This document shows, piece after piece, positions 55,604-64,000 of a stretch of DNA of 64,000 nt. Numbering within the stretch: position 1 is the stretch's first letter; each line of letters opens with the position of its first letter. The stretch comes from Microbacterium ureisolvens (GTDB lineage Bacteria > Actinomycetota > Actinomycetes > Actinomycetales > Microbacteriaceae), in NCBI RefSeq assembly GCF_015278315.1, contig NZ_JADIJE010000010.1, forward strand, positions 62,001 to 126,000. Reading direction: 5' to 3'. The translations under genes and the position numbers were made by a program. The notes under the pieces were generated by a model, which was given only the letters and a program-made list of their open reading frames with translations, was not told the DNA's origin and ran no database searches.

Positions 55604-57991
55604 GTGCGGCACCGCGCCGGCCTGCGCCTGGCACCCGTGGCCGGGGCGACCTGGGCAGGTGCAGCCGCCGCGATCCTCGCGCCCGACACCTCACCATGGG
55701 TCGCCTTCGTGCTGTGGTCGCTCGTCGCAGTGGGGCTCGTGGTGCTCCTGCGCCTCGGTTCTGTCGCGGACTCCGCCGGCGGCCGCGATACAGGGCGACG
55801 GCGGCGCGCTCCCCGGAACGGCCTGCGGCGCGTGATCGTGGTGACCGTGCTGGCGGCGGCGGGTTCTGCGGCGGCCGCGTCGCACGTCGCGTGGGCCCAG
55901 CCCGAGCGAGCCGGAGTCTCGCAGCTGGCGCTGGACGGCGGGCGGGCGGTCGAGGCCCGCGCCACCGTCGTGGGCAAGCTCGAGAGGCGCGCCGACGGGA
56001 GCCTCTCATTCGACGCTCGATCGACGATCCTCACGACGGGGGCCGAGGCGCACCGAGCGGAGGTGGAGATCACGGTGCGCGTCGCACCCGCCGAGGTCGG
56101 CGACCCGGAACAGCTCGACGTCGGGGCCGTGGTGGAGGCGAAGGGCACGGCGCAACCCGCGAGGGCGGGGGAGCGCGCCGTACTGGTGCTGTGGGCGTCG
56201 CGCGGCGTCGAGGTCCGCCGGCCGCCGGAGGGTGCGGCCCGCATCGCATCCGACCTCCGCCGCGGCCTCGTGAGCGCCGTCCGCGGCCTGCCCGGGGAGG
56301 GAGCAGGGCTCGTTCCCGGCCTCGCCGTCGGCGACACCTCCATCGTGTCGCCGGCGCTCGACGGCGCGATGAAGGAGGCCTCGCTGTCGCACCTGACGGC
56401 GGTGTCGGGCGCGAACTGCGCGCTCGTCGTCGGAATCGCCTTCGCCGTCGCCGCGGCCTGCGGTGCCTCACGCCGTGGACGGGTGGCCAGCGGGCTCGGC
56501 GTGCTGGTCGGCTTCGTGCTGCTCGTGACTCCTGAGCCGAGCGTCGTGCGGGCCGGCGCGATGGCCGCGATCGCCATGCTGGCGATCCTGCTCGGTCGCA
56601 GCGGGGCGGGCATCGCGGTGCTGTCCGCCGCGGTGGCGCTGCTCCTGGTGCTCGACCCGTGGCTGGCGGCCTCGCTCGGCTTCGCGCTCTCGGTCGCGGC
56701 GACCGCATCGCTGCTCGTGTGCACGCGACCTCTGACCGGCGGACTCGCCCGCGTCGTTCCGCGCCCGCTCGCCCTCGCCCTCGCCGTTCCGCTGGCGGCA
56801 CAGCTCGCGTGCGGGCCGCTCCTCATCCTCATCCAGCCCACCGTGCCGGTCTACGGTGTACTCGCGAACCTGATCGCCGGCCCCGCGGCGCCGGCGGCCA
56901 CGGTGCTCGGCCTCGCCGCCTGCCTGAGCGCGCCCCTGCCGTGGCTGCAGTCAGGTCTGGCCGCCCTGGCGTGGATTCCCGCGTCGTGGATCGCGGCGAC
57001 GGCCACGACCGCCGCGGCGCTGCCCGCCGACGCGATGCCGTGGCTGGAAGGATGGCCGGGCGCCGTCGCCTTGGCGGCACTCGGCCTGGCGATCGGACTG
57101 GTCATCACACTCGAACGGGGTGGTGCGCTCCGCCGCCGGATCGCGCGCGTCGTCTCCATCGCGCTCGTCGCGGTCATCGGGGGCGTCGGGCTCGGTGCCG
57201 GCGCGCTCACCACCGTCGTCGGGAGATGGACGCTCCCCTCGGAATGGTCGGTGCTGGCGTGCGACGTCGGCCAGGGCGACGCCGTCCTGCTCCGCTCTGC
57301 GGGAGCCGTCGCCCTCGTCGACACCGGACCCGCGCCCGAGCCGCTCGCCGCGTGTCTGTCTCGGGCAGGCATCGACAGGATCGACCTCCTCGTGCTCACC
57401 CACTGGGACCTCGACCACGTCGGCGGCGTCGACGCGCTGGACGGCCGGGTCGGCACGGTGCTGCACGGCCCCGCCGACGCGGCCGCGGCGATGCTGATCG
57501 CCTCGCTGACTTCCCGCGGAGCGCGGGCGGTCGAAGCGTCCAGCGGATCGACCGGCTCCCTCGGTGACGCGCGGTGGCGGGTGCTGTGGCCCAAGTCCGG
57601 CAGCCGCGCCTTTCCCGTCGGTAACGATGCCAGCGTCGTCCTCGACGTCCGCGGCGGCGGTATCCCGGCCACCCTGCTGCTGGGGGACCTGTCGGCATCG
57701 CCGCAGCGCGTGCTGACGGCATCCGGCGCGCTATCGCCGCCCTACGCGATCGTCAAGGTCGCACACCACGGCAGCGCCGACCAGGACGCCGAGATCTATG
57801 CACGCGCGCAGCCCGCCGTCGCTCTGGTCACCGTGGGCGCCGGGAACGACTACGACCATCCGCGCGACGAGGCGCTCGACATCCTCAAGGCGGTGGGGGC
57901 CCGCACGCACCGCACCGACCGGGAGGGCGCGATCGCGCTGTGGTCGTCGGAGGTCGGCGGGGTGAGCGTGTGGCGTGAACGGGGCGGGTGA
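55604..57991 (+). CDS. comEC: ComEC/Rec2 family DNA-uptake channel protein
   Basis: A 795-aa polytopic membrane protein. The N-terminal soluble OB-like part is followed by the competence channel domain (LTAVSGANCALVVG near residue 265 is the classic ComEC signature) and a C-terminal metallo-beta-lactamase domain with THWDLDHVGG and AHHGS. Together with ComEA it would bring single-stranded DNA into the cell. GTG start directly after comEA. Confidence 0.93.
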   Translation: MRHRAGLRLAPVAGATWAGAAAAILAPDTSPWVAFVLWSLVAVGLVVLLRLGSVADSAGGRDTGRRRRAPRNGLRRVIVVTVLAAAGSAAAASHVAWAQPERAGVSQLALDGGRAVEARATVVGKLERRADGSLSFDARSTILTTGAEAHRAEVEITVRVAPAEVGDPEQLDVGAVVEAKGTAQPARAGERAVLVLWASRGVEVRRPPEGAARIASDLRRGLVSAVRGLPGEGAGLVPGLAVGDTSIVSPALDGAMKEASLSHLTAVSGANCALVVGIAFAVAAACGASRRGRVASGLGVLVGFVLLVTPEPSVVRAGAMAAIAMLAILLGRSGAGIAVLSAAVALLLVLDPWLAASLGFALSVAATASLLVCTRPLTGGLARVVPRPLALALAVPLAAQLACGPLLILIQPTVPVYGVLANLIAGPAAPAATVLGLAACLSAPLPWLQSGLAALAWIPASWIAATATTAAALPADAMPWLEGWPGAVALAALGLAIGLVITLERGGALRRRIARVVSIALVAVIGGVGLGAGALTTVVGRWTLPSEWSVLACDVGQGDAVLLRSAGAVALVDTGPAPEPLAACLSRAGIDRIDLLVLTHWDLDHVGGVDALDGRVGTVLHGPADAAAAMLIASLTSRGARAVEASSGSTGSLGDARWRVLWPKSGSRAFPVGNDASVVLDVRGGGIPATLLLGDLSASPQRVLTASGALSPPYAIVKVAHHGSADQDAEIYARAQPAVALVTVGAGNDYDHPRDEALDILKAVGARTHRTDREGAIALWSSEVGGVSVWRERGG

Positions 57992-58083
57992 GCGTGCTCC
58001 GGGAGGGGAGACGGGAGAGCTGTCCGACCGGAGCGCCGGACCCGAGCGAGGGCTGGGCGCGACGGGGCGTCGGCGGCCGTCGG

Positions 58084-58089
58084 TAGGCT
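58084..58089 (+). promoter_or_regulatory. -10 box TAGGCT, leaderless promoter of holA
   Basis: TAGGCT is exactly 6 nt from the ATG at 58096. Confidence 0.5.
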
Positions 58090-58095
58090 GGTGTC

Positions 58096-59133
58096 ATGGC
58101 ACCCACCGCACGCCGAGCACCCGCGAAGGCGACGCGCAGCGCCATCCCGCAGCTGTCGTGGCGGTCGCCCCAGCCTGCGCCGATCGTCCTCGTCTCGGGC
58201 CCGGAAGAGGTGTGCGCCGAACGCGCGATCGCGGGCGTTCGCGAGTATCTGCGTGCCGAAGATCCCACGCTCGAGGTCTCCGACATCCGCGCCGACGACT
58301 ACGCCGCGGGCACGCTGCTCGGTGTCACCTCGCCGTCGCTGTTCGGCGAGCCGCGGCTGGTTCGCGTGAGCGGGGTGGAGAAGTGCTCCGACACGTTCCT
58401 CGCCGAGGCGATCTCCTACCTCTCCGCCCCGCAGGACGGCGCCACGGTGGTGCTGCGCCATACCGGCGCGAGCGTGCGCGGCAAGAAGCTCCTCGACGCG
58501 ATCCGCGCGGGGCAGGGCTCCGGGGTCGAGATCGCCTGCCCGGCGGTGAAGCGCGATTCGGACCGGTTCGACTTCGCCGCCGGTGAGTTCCAGTCCGCCA
58601 AGAAGCGCATCGCGCCCTCAGCGCTGCGCGCCCTCGTCTCCGCCTTCGCCGACGATCTGACCGAGCTCGCGGCCGCGTGCCAGCAGCTCATCGCCGACGT
58701 CCCCGGCGACATCACCGATCAGATCGTCGAGCGCTACTACGGCGGCCGCGTCGAGACCTCCGCCTTCACCGTCGCCGACACCGCCATCGCAGGCCGCTAC
58801 GGCGAGGCGCTCATCGCCCTCCGTCACGCGCTGGCGTCGGGCGCCGATCCCGTCCCGCTCGTGGCCGCGGTCGCGATGAAGCTTCGGACCATGGCCCGCG
58901 TGGCCGGCAACCGGGAGTCCGCCTCAGCCCTCGCCGCACGCCTGGGCATGAAGGACTGGCAGGTCGACCGCGCCCGCAGAGATCTCGTGGGATGGAACGA
59001 GGAGAGCCTCGGCCGGGCGATCCAGGCGACGGCACGGGCGGATGCCGAGGTCAAAGGCGGCTCCCGCGACGCCGTCTTCGCGCTCGAGCGCATGATCACC
59101 GTCATCGCGACGCGCGCGCCGTACGGCGCCTGA
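58096..59133 (+). CDS. holA: DNA polymerase III subunit delta
   Basis: Clamp-loader delta subunit, 345 aa, which opens the beta clamp. The N-terminal AAA+-like region begins PIVLVSGPEEVCAERAI. The middle SALRALVSAFADDLTELAAACQQLIAD and C-terminal collar region (LARRLGMKDWQVDRARRDL-like) fit HolA. Its position after comEC and before rpsT is the standard bacterial order. Confidence 0.93.
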   Translation: MAPTARRAPAKATRSAIPQLSWRSPQPAPIVLVSGPEEVCAERAIAGVREYLRAEDPTLEVSDIRADDYAAGTLLGVTSPSLFGEPRLVRVSGVEKCSDTFLAEAISYLSAPQDGATVVLRHTGASVRGKKLLDAIRAGQGSGVEIACPAVKRDSDRFDFAAGEFQSAKKRIAPSALRALVSAFADDLTELAAACQQLIADVPGDITDQIVERYYGGRVETSAFTVADTAIAGRYGEALIALRHALASGADPVPLVAAVAMKLRTMARVAGNRESASALAARLGMKDWQVDRARRDLVGWNEESLGRAIQATARADAEVKGGSRDAVFALERMITVIATRAPYGA

Positions 59134-59146
59134 CCCGGCCCATGCG

Positions 59147-59176
59147 AAAGGCCCGCCCCTTGCGGGACGGGCCTTT
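59147..59176. terminator. Bidirectional terminator between holA and rpsT
   Basis: AAAGGCCCG (59147-59155) and CGGGCCTTT (59168-59176) form a stem with inner CCC/GGG pairs. It ends in TTTT on the plus strand and in a T-rich run on the minus strand. Confidence 0.8.
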
Positions 59177-59209
59177 TCGAGTGTCATGCCCGGCGGAGCC
59201 GGGGGAGCA

Positions 59210-59470
59210 TCAGAGCGCCGAGACCTGCTTGGCGATGGCCGACTTGCGGTTCGCCGCCTGGTTCTGGTGGATGACGCCCTTGCTGACGGCCTTGTCGAGC
59301 TTCTTGCTGGCCTTGCCGAGCGCCTGCTCTGCGGCGGCCTTGTCGCCCGCGGCGATGGCCTCGCGGGTGCGACGGACGAGCGTCTTCAGCTCGCTCTTGA
59401 CGGCCTTGTTGCGCTCGCGCGCCTTCTCGTTGGTCTTGTTGCGCTTGATCTGCGACTTGATGTTCGCCAC
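59210..59470 (-). CDS. rpsT: 30S ribosomal protein S20
   Basis: Small-subunit protein S20, 86 aa, three-helix bundle with the canonical start [24 protein letters not shown] start; a purine-rich GAAAGAA lies 10 nt upstream. The leader is about 100 nt, from a -10 box TAGAAT at 59586-59581, long enough for autoregulation as known in E. coli. Confidence 0.97.
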   Translation of the reverse strand: MANIKSQIKRNKTNEKARERNKAVKSELKTLVRRTREAIAAGDKAAAEQALGKASKKLDKAVSKGVIHQNQAANRKSAIAKQVSAL

Positions 59471-59580
59471 GTGTCGACGGTTCTTTCGTTCGGAGGTGAA
59501 TCGGTTTGATGTGCCGTTCGGCGAGAGAGGGGCGCCTGGCGGCGGTCGTGAGGGCGAACCCACACGCAAGCCAAACAAGG

Positions 59581-59586
59581 ATTCTA
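59581..59586 (-). promoter_or_regulatory. -10 box TAGAAT of rpsT
   Basis: TAGAAT on the minus strand sets an rpsT leader of about 100 nt. Confidence 0.55.
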
Positions 59587-59730
59587 TCAGGTCGGCGAGC
59601 GGCCCGTTGACGCCCACGGCTCCCGCGGATCTGTCCACAGGCACCGAACGCCGAGCCCCGTCCATGATGCATGATCGACGCGTGGGTGCTCGCGCCTCCC
59701 GACGCGCGACCCGTGACGAAGGAGTCCGCC

Positions 59731-61089
59731 GTGCCGCAGCATCCGTCCGTCGACCTCTCGCCGTTCCCGCCGGGGTTCCGATGGTCCACGGCGACGGCTG
59801 CCTTCCAGGTGGAGGGGTCCCGCGACACCGACGGGCGCGGACGCTCGATCTGGGACGACTTCGTCGACACGCCTGGTGCCGTCCGTGACGGCGCCACGGC
59901 CGATCCCGGACCCGACAGCTACCGGCGGCACGCCGAGGACGTCGGACTCGTCGCGCGCCTGGGCGTGGACCGCTACCGCTTCTCGATCTCATGGGTGCGC
60001 GTTCAGCCGGAACCGGGCGGTCCCATCCTGCAGGCGGGACTCGACTACTACCGGCGCCTCGCGGACGACCTGCACAGCGCAGGCGTCACACCCTTCGCGA
60101 CGCTGTACCACTGGGATCTTCCGAGCGTGCTCGAGGCGCAGGGCGGGTGGCTCGAGCGCGACACGGCGCTGCGCTTCGGCGAGTACGCCGAGATCGTCGC
60201 CGACGCGCTGGGTGACCGCATCCGTCACTGGTACACGCTCAACGAACCGGTCTCGACGTCGCTGCAGGGGTATGCGGTCGGCACGCTCGCCCCGGGCCGT
60301 CAGCTGCTGTTCGGCTCGCTCCCCACCGTGCACCACCAGCTGCTGGCACACGGGCTGGCGATTCAGGCGATACGGGCCGCGGGCGCGGAAGAGGTGGGCA
60401 TCGTCAACAATCACACGCTGGTCCTGCCGGCGTCGCGGGCGGATGCCGATCTCGCGGCGGCCGGCGTCTACGACGTCCTGCACAACCGGATCTTCGCCGA
60501 CCCCGTGCTCGCCGGCGCGTACCCCGACCTCGCAGCACTCGGCATCCCCGAAATGGCTGCGGTGCCGGGTGACCTCGAGCTGATCTCCACGCCGGGGGAC
60601 TTCTACGGTGTGAACTTCTACAACCCGACGACGATCGCCGCCGCACCCCCCGGAAGCCCCGTGCCGTTCGAGCTCGTGCCGACGCCCGGCGCCCCCGTCA
60701 CGGGATTCGGGCCGGAGTGGCCCATCGTGCCCACCGCGCTCACGGAGCTGCTGCTCGACTTCCGCGAGCGCTACGGCGACCGGCTGCCTCCGCTCGTGAT
60801 CGGCGAGAACGGCGCATCATTCCCGGAGCCGGACCACGTCGACCGGCCCGTCGACGACGAACAGCGCATCGCTTACCTCGCGGGGCACATCGACGCGGTG
60901 GGAGCCGCGGCTCGGGCGGGTGTGGACGTCCGCGAGTACACGGTGTGGTCGCTCCTGGACAACTTCGAATGGGCCGACGGCTGGTCGCAGCGCTTCGGCC
61001 TCGTCCACGTCGACTTCGACAGCGGGGCACGCACCCCCAAGGCGTCGTTCGACTGGTACCGCGAACTCATCGCAGGGGCGCGCTCATGA
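59731..61089 (+). CDS. Glycoside hydrolase family 1 beta-glucosidase
   Basis: A 452-aa cytoplasmic GH1 enzyme splitting beta-glucosides or beta-galactosides. The acid/base Glu172 is in YTLNEP and the nucleophile Glu359 in VIGENGA. The N-terminal block [14 protein letters not shown] and the late [23 protein letters not shown] are intact. The start GTG at 59731 is chosen because GAAGGAG lies 6 nt upstream; an ATG at 59671 without a ribosome site is also in frame. Coupled to the following MFS gene (ATGA). Confidence 0.95.
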   Translation: MPQHPSVDLSPFPPGFRWSTATAAFQVEGSRDTDGRGRSIWDDFVDTPGAVRDGATADPGPDSYRRHAEDVGLVARLGVDRYRFSISWVRVQPEPGGPILQAGLDYYRRLADDLHSAGVTPFATLYHWDLPSVLEAQGGWLERDTALRFGEYAEIVADALGDRIRHWYTLNEPVSTSLQGYAVGTLAPGRQLLFGSLPTVHHQLLAHGLAIQAIRAAGAEEVGIVNNHTLVLPASRADADLAAAGVYDVLHNRIFADPVLAGAYPDLAALGIPEMAAVPGDLELISTPGDFYGVNFYNPTTIAAAPPGSPVPFELVPTPGAPVTGFGPEWPIVPTALTELLLDFRERYGDRLPPLVIGENGASFPEPDHVDRPVDDEQRIAYLAGHIDAVGAAARAGVDVREYTVWSLLDNFEWADGWSQRFGLVHVDFDSGARTPKASFDWYRELIAGARS

Positions 61090-62336
61090 GCGGGGCGCAG
61101 GGCGCCAAAGCCGGCGCGCGGTGGTTCACTCTCTTCACCCTCGCCTGGCTGGCGCTGTGGACGGTGCAGCTCACCCCTCTGCAGCTCCTCATCCCGCTGC
61201 AGCTCGACACGCCCGACGACGCCGACGGCTGGGTCTCGGGTGTCGTCTCGTCGGGTCTCGTGCTCGCCGTCGGCGGCGTCGCCGGCGTCATCGCCGCGCC
61301 CATTGCGGGCGGACTCTCCGACCGCACGAGGGGCCGGATGGGCAGGCGACGGCCGTGGGCGCTGACGGGCGTCTGGCTCGCCACGCTGTCGCTGGTCGCC
61401 ATCGCCTTCGCGTCGGGCCCGTGGGGCGTCGGGGTGGCGTGGGTCGGGGTCTCGGTGGGGATCGCGGTCGCCTCAGCGGCCTTCACGGCCCTCATCGCCG
61501 ACCAGCTGACGACGCAGCGCGGTGCCGCCTCCGCGGCCGTCTCGTCGTCGCAGGCCCTCGGCATCGTGGTCGGCGTGGGCGTGATCGTGCTTCTCGAGCT
61601 GGGCGTCGCGGTGGGCTATCTCGTGCTGGCCGGGTTCCTGGCGGTGATCGGCACCGCCGCCGCGCTGCTGCTGCCCGACCCGCCGGCACCGGCGGACGCC
61701 GCCGTCGCGCGGGAGGTGCGGACGCTGCGCGAGCGCCTCGCCGTGCTCGGCGACCGGGACTTCGCGTGGCTCCTGGCCGGCCGCCTCACCGTCAACATCG
61801 GCAATGCCCTCGGCACCGGCTTGCTGCTGTTCTTCCTGCTGTACGGGCTCCACCGGGATCCGTCGACCGCCGAGGACGAGCTGCTGCTCCTGATCCTCGT
61901 CTACACGCTGTTCGTCGTCGTCGCCTCGATCGTGTCGGGGCGGATCTCCGACCGCACGAGGCGCCGCATCCCGTTCGTCGTCTGGTCCGCCGTGCTCCAG
62001 GGGGTGGCCTCGATCGTGCTCGTGGTCGCACCGTCGCTCACCTCCGCGATGATCGCGGCGGCCCTCCTCGGCATCGGCTACGGCGCGTACATGTCCGTCG
62101 GACTGGCTCTGGGCACAGACCTGCTGCCGTATCCCGAGGACCACGCCCGGGACCTCGGCTTCGTCAACGTGTCAGCGAGCCTCGGGCAGCTCATCGGCCC
62201 GCTCCTGGGCGCGGGACTGGTGGCGCTCGTCGGCGGCTTCTGGCTGCTCTTCTTGGTGGGGGGAGTGGTCTCGATCGCCGGCGGGCTCATGACCTACGCC
62301 ATCCACAGCAGAGAGCGCTCCGGCTCAATCGTCTGA
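61086..62336 (+). CDS. MFS transporter coupled to the beta-glucosidase
   Basis: A 416-aa transporter with twelve hydrophobic segments. The loop SDRTRGRMGRRRPWAL resembles sugar-porter and GPH-like motif A, and a second copy SDRTRRRIPF opens the C-terminal half. Overlap with the GH1 gene argues it imports the beta-glucoside that the enzyme cleaves. Its 3' end overlaps the convergent hydrolase gene by 12 bp. Confidence 0.87.
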   Translation: MSGAQGAKAGARWFTLFTLAWLALWTVQLTPLQLLIPLQLDTPDDADGWVSGVVSSGLVLAVGGVAGVIAAPIAGGLSDRTRGRMGRRRPWALTGVWLATLSLVAIAFASGPWGVGVAWVGVSVGIAVASAAFTALIADQLTTQRGAASAAVSSSQALGIVVGVGVIVLLELGVAVGYLVLAGFLAVIGTAAALLLPDPPAPADAAVAREVRTLRERLAVLGDRDFAWLLAGRLTVNIGNALGTGLLLFFLLYGLHRDPSTAEDELLLLILVYTLFVVVASIVSGRISDRTRRRIPFVVWSAVLQGVASIVLVVAPSLTSAMIAAALLGIGYGAYMSVGLALGTDLLPYPEDHARDLGFVNVSASLGQLIGPLLGAGLVALVGGFWLLFLVGGVVSIAGGLMTYAIHSRERSGSIV

Positions 62337-63050
62337 GGCTTCGAGCGTCGTCAGGGCGACCTCGAGCAGCGCGTTGAACACGCGGGGGCGCATCACGGTG
62401 ACGTGGTGGGTCGTTCGCGGAACGACGACGAGCTCGGCGTGCGGGGCGATCCGCATGAACAGCCGCTCGTTGACGCGCAGCTGGTCGTACTGGCCGTTGA
62501 CGAACCACAGCGGCACCTCGATCCGCCGGAGAGCGGCGAGGAGATCGAGCACCGAGAGGCTCCGCAGCGCGACATCCTGCGCGTCCAGCGCGTAGCCGCC
62601 GGCGCCGAAGTCCGCGCGCGTCTCGTGCGGGAGGATGCGATCGAGCATCCGGTCGGTGAGCCACATGCCGCGGTCGGGGAGCGAGTCGAACCCGCGGGCC
62701 AGCACCCGATACGTCGCAAGGCCGACCCCGCGCGGGATGGCGGTGCACGATGCAGCGACGAAGCCGGCGACCGGAGGGGGTTCCTCGGCGCCGACGTACT
62801 CGATGCACAGGAGCCCGCCCATCGAGTGACCCGACAGCAGGACCGGCCCGTGCTCCGCGGCGGCTCGTACCGCGCCGTCGATCGTCTCGAACGCCGACTC
62901 CAGGGTGAACTCCTCCGCGATGCGCCCGCCGTGCCCGGGCAGATCGACAGCGGTCACCGGGTTGCCCCGTGCGGCCAGATACTCAACCTGCGAGCGCCAC
63001 ATCGTCGCGGACGTCCGGATGCCGTGCACGAGCACGACCTGGACCGTCAT
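62325..63050 (-). CDS. Alpha/beta-fold hydrolase
   Basis: A 241-aa hydrolase with the oxyanion motif HG at 9-10, nucleophile elbow GHSMG (74-78, Ser76), Asp in NGQYDQL and His in TTHHVTV. Substrate unknown. ATG at 63050 agrees with the leaderless-type promoter upstream; a much longer frame continuing upstream overlaps the divergent aminotransferase and is rejected. Confidence 0.87.
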   Translation of the reverse strand: MTVQVVLVHGIRTSATMWRSQVEYLAARGNPVTAVDLPGHGGRIAEEFTLESAFETIDGAVRAAAEHGPVLLSGHSMGGLLCIEYVGAEEPPPVAGFVAASCTAIPRGVGLATYRVLARGFDSLPDRGMWLTDRMLDRILPHETRADFGAGGYALDAQDVALRSLSVLDLLAALRRIEVPLWFVNGQYDQLRVNERLFMRIAPHAELVVVPRTTHHVTVMRPRVFNALLEVALTTLEASDD

Positions 63051-63057
63051 GACGAAC

Positions 63058-63083
63058 AGGCTAGCCGGGGGCGCGCCTAGCAT
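63058..63083. promoter_or_regulatory. Back-to-back leaderless promoters for the hydrolase (-) and aminotransferase (+)
   Basis: TAGCCT on the minus strand (63063-63058) is 7 nt from the hydrolase ATG. TAGCAT on the plus strand (63078-63083) is 6 nt from the aminotransferase ATG. The whole gap between the two start codons is 39 bp. Confidence 0.55.
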
Positions 63084-63089
63084 GGCGGC

Positions 63090-64000
63090 ATGCCCGACAT
63101 CGCCCCGCACATCGCGCGCATGCCGGGCTCCGGCGTACGCCACATCCTCGAGCGCGCCCTGCGCCGGCCCGGCACGATCATCCTGGCGGTCGGCGAGCCG
63201 GGTGAGGTTGCCGGTGCGGAGATCCGGGATGCGGCTGCCGACGCCTGGCGGGCCGGCGCGATCCGCTACACGCCGAACGGCGGCATCCCCGCGCTCCGCG
63301 AGGCTATCCGCTCGAAACTGGCCCGCGAGAACGGCCTGGAGGTCCACCCTGAGCAGATCTGGGTGACGGTCGGCGCGACGCAGGCGCTGTACCTCGCGAT
63401 GGCGCTCACGCTGTCGCGCGGGGACGAGATCCTGGTGCCCGATCCCGGCTATACGACCTTCACGATGAACGCGCACCTCCTGCAGGCAGTTCCCGTGCCG
63501 TACCCGCTGCGTCCCCAGCGCGCATTCCAGCCCGACCTCGCCGAGCTCGAAGCGCTGGTGACGCCGCGCACGCGCGCCCTGATCGTGAACACGCCATCCA
63601 ACCCGCTCGGCTCGACCTTCGATCGGGAGACCCTGCAGGCGCTGCTCGCGCTGGCACGACGGCACGACCTCTGGCTGATCAGCGACGAGGTGTACGAGCG
63701 CTTCACGTGGGGCGAGCCGCACGTGAGCCCCGCCACCCTGGACGCGGACCGTCGCGTGCTGTCGGTGTTCTCGATGTCGAAGACCTACGCCATGACCGGC
63801 GCTCGCGTCGGCTGGCTCGTCACGCCGCCGGGCTGGCGGCAGACCATGCTCCGTGTGCAGGAGTCGGTCGTGAGCTGCGTCGACGAGCCGTCGCAGCGGG
63901 CCGCCGCCGCGGCGCTCACCGGCGACCAGGCCGCCGTGCAGCGCAGCGCCGCGCACTACCGCGACAACCTCGCGGCGGCGACGGCCGCCCTCGACGCGCG
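63090..64000 (+). CDS. Class I/II PLP-dependent aminotransferase, cut by the window end
   Basis: The first 303 codons of a fold-type I aminotransferase; the C-terminus lies outside the window. Seen: AIRYTPNGGIPALREAI, the Asp block LVPDPGYTTF, NTPSNPLGS, SDEVYERFTW and the PLP-lysine block SMSKTYAMTGARVGW. Likely an aspartate/aromatic-type enzyme; specificity cannot be told. The ATG agrees with the TAGCAT box 6 nt upstream. Confidence 0.9.
   Translation, partial: MPDIAPHIARMPGSGVRHILERALRRPGTIILAVGEPGEVAGAEIRDAAADAWRAGAIRYTPNGGIPALREAIRSKLARENGLEVHPEQIWVTVGATQALYLAMALTLSRGDEILVPDPGYTTFTMNAHLLQAVPVPYPLRPQRAFQPDLAELEALVTPRTRALIVNTPSNPLGSTFDRETLQALLALARRHDLWLISDEVYERFTWGEPHVSPATLDADRRVLSVFSMSKTYAMTGARVGWLVTPPGWRQTMLRVQESVVSCVDEPSQRAAAAALTGDQAAVQRSAAHYRDNLAAATAALDA

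Noticed and set aside
62325-63956. Extended 543-codon frame for the minus-strand hydrolase
   Set aside because: The extra part lies opposite the aminotransferase gene; the hydrolase fold starts exactly at 63050 with a promoter just upstream.

Overview
The window is a gene-dense, high-GC stretch of actinobacterial core chromosome, most likely from a Microbacterium-like member of the Microbacteriaceae. The evidence is the strong GC bias at third codon positions, frequent GTG starts, two clpP genes ahead of clpX, an ileS T-box of the short actinobacterial type, and classic actinobacterial gene orders (ileS-folC-DUF4233-ndk-VKOR-rne; rplU-rpmA-obgE-proB-proA-nadD-rsfS; leuS-comEA-comEC-holA-rpsT). 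I see no insertion sequence, prophage, CRISPR array or rRNA. Three tRNA genes are present (Gly-TCC, Pro-TGG, Ala-GGC).

Layout. 1-3.6 kb: surface acyltransferase, gamma-carbonic anhydrase, alpha/beta hydrolase. 3.7-8.5 kb: two tRNAs, then the proteostasis block tig, clpP1, clpP2, clpX. 8.6-14.2 kb: a more accessory run of a serine hydrolase, an epoxide-hydrolase-like enzyme, a hotdog-fold protein, a methyltransferase and a hydrolase fused to a LuxR DNA-binding domain. 14.2-18.5 kb: M3 peptidase, divergent from an ArsR-type regulator / small protein / MFS exporter operon with a conspicuous AT-rich operator. 18.5-32.4 kb: valS, an MHS transporter, T-box-controlled ileS, folC, DUF4233, ndk, VKOR and rne. 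32.4-40.9 kb: glycosyltransferase, DUF4031, then the ribosome/GTPase/proline/NAD cluster and tRNA-Ala. 41-52.2 kb: mixed enzymes, including a DNA-damage flavour (AidB-like dehydrogenase, glycosylase-like protein, SRAP protein), an App1-like phosphatase, DedA and pabB. 52.3-59.5 kb: leuS, comEA, comEC, holA, rpsT. 59.7-64 kb: a GH1 glucosidase with its MFS transporter, a hydrolase, and a class I/II aminotransferase cut by the window end.

The strongest new signal is regulatory rather than a new enzyme system. At least 18 gene starts carry a -10-like hexamer (mostly TANNNT) placed 6 or 7 nt before an ATG or GTG. This is the arrangement expected for leaderless mRNAs. It includes two divergent pairs with back-to-back -10 boxes and promoters buried in the end of the upstream gene. 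A similar box precedes a 68-codon ORF that fills the rne leader and ends on the rne start codon.

Other items worth a second look are the TTGCAAAGA operator array, a hydrolase-LuxR fusion, ClgR-like boxes before clpP1 and clpX, a 30-bp perfect palindrome at 10761, and a stem-loop repeat found inside the ileS T-box and again after rpmA. All claims come from reading the sequence; no database search was run.
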